Under the pieces are notes generated by a model. The model made no database searches, was not told the DNA's origin, and saw nothing but the letters and a program-made list of their open reading frames with translations. Made by a program: the position numbers and the translations under genes. Positions 5,106 through 6,340 of a stretch of 6,340 bases of DNA are shown here, in pieces. The DNA comes from Thermococci archaeon (GTDB lineage: Archaea > Methanobacteriota_B > Thermococci > Thermococcales > Thermococcaceae), in NCBI GenBank assembly GCA_003663695.1, contig QMUB01000079.1, forward strand, positions 1 to 6,340, in the 5' to 3' direction. Position 1 is the first letter of the stretch, and every line of letters starts with the position of its first letter.

Positions 5106-6340
5106 CTCTCTTTTATTCTTAACGCCTCCAAAAACTTTTCTGTGATTGCCTCCTCCACCAGCCTCAGCAGGGAGTTCTTATCCTTTGCAAGTTTAAAAAT
5201 TCCCAGACTTATCCTTGCTCCACCCATCTGGGCATGTCCTCCAGCGCTTCCAATATCACCGAAGGCTTCCTTCAAAGCCTGTCCTATATTCACTCTCACA
5301 TCCCTAGTCCGTGCCGATATCTCTATTCTATCATCAACAATTCCAAAAACGAGCACTGTGGAAACTCCCTCTAATCTCAATAAAAAGTCTGCGGCTTGAG
5401 GTACAGCATCTCTGTTCGTTATGAAACCTACATTTGAGATTAAAACGTTTTTATATGCCCTTCTGTTTAACACAGCCTTTGCGAGAATTTCCGCAGCTTC
5501 GGTGGATATGTCCGGATTTTCAATCTTCTCAAGGAGTTCGTAATTGATTCTGTTTGCCAGAAATTCGACCGCTTCAAGCTCCATCCTGCTGAGTCTGGAG
5601 AACTTTTTCGTGTCCGTGTAAATTCCATAGAAAAGTGCGGTTCCCAGCATGGAATCCACACTGATGTTCAGCGCCCTCAAGTACTCCACCATTATTGCAG
5701 AGGAAGAATTAGCCTCAGGTCGAATATCTATGAAAGCTCCATTAGATATCCTATCCTTTAAGCTCTCTAGGATTTGGTGATGATCAATTAGAATCTGTAT
5801 CCTGTTAAAATCTTCCTCTTCCAGAATGCTGACATTTCCATTTGGCTGACAGTCCACAATGGCAATGAAGGGATGTCTTTTGATTTCATAGGATCCTCTG
5901 GAGACTTTTAAAAGATCAAGTCCTAGGAGGTTCACAAAAGCCCTGTTTTCGTGATGGGTTATTTCTCCCCCATACACGACTTTAACATTAAAACCTGCTG
6001 TTTGGGCGATTATTTTAAGAGCAAAGGCGCTTGCCATTGCATCGGGGTCAGGATTATCATGCATAACTATAAGGAGAGAGTCTCCCTTTTCTTTAAGCTC
6101 CATGAGCTTTTTATAGAGCAGGCTTGCATTTTTTCTTTCGGCAAAGGATTCTATCAGGGATATTATTGTCCTGGAAAGGGCAATTCTCGGTGAAAGGGCA
6201 TGGTTAAACTTTGCTTCAAATTCAATTTCCTCTTCGATTTCCTTTTGGAGCGCTTCGGGAGAAATTTCATCAGGAATCACGGTGATAATTGGCACTTCCT
6301 TGTTGTTGGTTCTGATGACCTGCGTAGCTCTCTTTATAGT
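5102..6340 (-). CDS. DHH/DHHA1 phosphoesterase, 5'-partial, probably with N-terminal TrkA-N (RCK_N) domain
   Basis: At least 412 residues; the start lies beyond the right edge. Counting from the first codon in the window (6338-6340), the DHH domain shows the metal-binding motifs HDNPDPDAMAS (94-104), IVDCQPNG near 161-168, DHH (186-188) and YTDT (241-244). The DHHA1 domain has GSAGGHAQMGGARI (364-377), the substrate-binding glycine-rich motif in variant form. DHH/DHHA1 enzymes are Mn-dependent phosphodiesterases or phosphatases acting on nanoRNA, pAp, linear dinucleotides or cyclic di-AMP; the exact substrate cannot be read here. Residues 1-30 (ATQVIRTNNKEVPIITVIPD) resemble the end of a TrkA-N Rossmann domain, followed by a charged Glu-rich linker, so an RCK_N-DHH-DHHA1 protein is likely. 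GTG 6295 is in frame but has no GGTG-type site and the frame is open for 15 codons before it, so I do not take it as the start. The protein is probably cytosolic; no membrane segment is seen. Confidence 0.88.
   Translation of the reverse strand, partial: TIKRATQVIRTNNKEVPIITVIPDEISPEALQKEIEEEIEFEAKFNHALSPRIALSRTIISLIESFAERKNASLLYKKLMELKEKGDSLLIVMHDNPDPDAMASAFALKIIAQTAGFNVKVVYGGEITHHENRAFVNLLGLDLLKVSRGSYEIKRHPFIAIVDCQPNGNVSILEEEDFNRIQILIDHHQILESLKDRISNGAFIDIRPEANSSSAIMVEYLRALNISVDSMLGTALFYGIYTDTKKFSRLSRMELEAVEFLANRINYELLEKIENPDISTEAAEILAKAVLNRRAYKNVLISNVGFITNRDAVPQAADFLLRLEGVSTVLVFGIVDDRIEISARTRDVRVNIGQALKEAFGDIGSAGGHAQMGGARISLGIFKLAKDKNSLLRLVEEAITEKFLEALRIKES

Noticed and set aside
5467..5661. 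Minus-strand 64-codon frame inside the DHH gene
   Set aside because: Overlaps conserved DHH sequence in another frame and makes no recognisable protein.
5951..6193. Plus-strand 80-codon frame, and a similar one at 5142-5399
   Set aside because: Antisense to the DHH and DHHA1 motifs.
1..6340. A hidden multi-gene system, CRISPR array, insertion sequence, tRNA gene or riboswitch
   Set aside because: I saw no regular repeats, transposase-like frame, terminal inverted repeats, tRNA cloverleaf or long structured leader. The genes present belong to familiar but unconnected families, and intergenic space is short except for 4710-4895.

Overview
The window looks like the chromosome of a hyperthermophilic euryarchaeon of the order Thermococcales (Pyrococcus, Thermococcus or Palaeococcus type). 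The reasons are an archaeosine-type tRNA-guanine transglycosylase close to the Pyrococcus enzyme, short GGTG/GGTGA ribosome binding sites about 5 nt before starts, AT-rich archaeal TATA boxes, dense AGG/AGA and ATA codon use, and tightly packed genes. The species cannot be named from the sequence alone.

Layout. On the minus strand, positions 1-446 hold the 5' part of an unrecognised protein with an OB-fold-like look. It lies 32 nt downstream of tgtA (479-2224), which encodes the archaeosine TGT. Next, 2264-3108 holds the remains of a PiT-family phosphate permease. It has lost its 5' end, carries an in-frame amber codon and has a frameshift. Its broken end starts directly after the stop of a membrane family-2 glycosyltransferase (3115-4161). 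Further upstream is a small HTH-like/ACT-domain regulator (4209-4709). Positions 4710-4895 form a divergent promoter region serving that regulator and a plus-strand 69-residue PRC-barrel protein (4896-5105). The PRC gene converges on a DHH/DHHA1 phosphoesterase (minus, 5102 to the window edge), and the two stop codons share the palindrome TTAA. The phosphoesterase frame stays open through the right edge. The extra residues look like the end of a TrkA-N (RCK_N) Rossmann domain, so the apparent GTG start at 6295 is probably not real.

How the genes relate. Nothing here forms one clear pathway. tgtA and the OB-like gene are probably co-transcribed and may both belong to RNA biology. The glycosyltransferase seems to have its own leaderless promoter and stands alone. 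The ACT protein is probably an amino-acid-sensing regulator, the PRC protein may be a CdpB-like division or scaffold protein, and the DHH protein may degrade small RNAs, pAp or a cyclic dinucleotide. I saw no tRNA or rRNA gene, CRISPR array, insertion sequence, attachment site or recognisable defence system. The best candidates for a second look are the decayed phosphate permease with its junction, the truncated RCK-DHH protein, and the PRC-barrel protein. I do not see a convincing undescribed multi-gene system.
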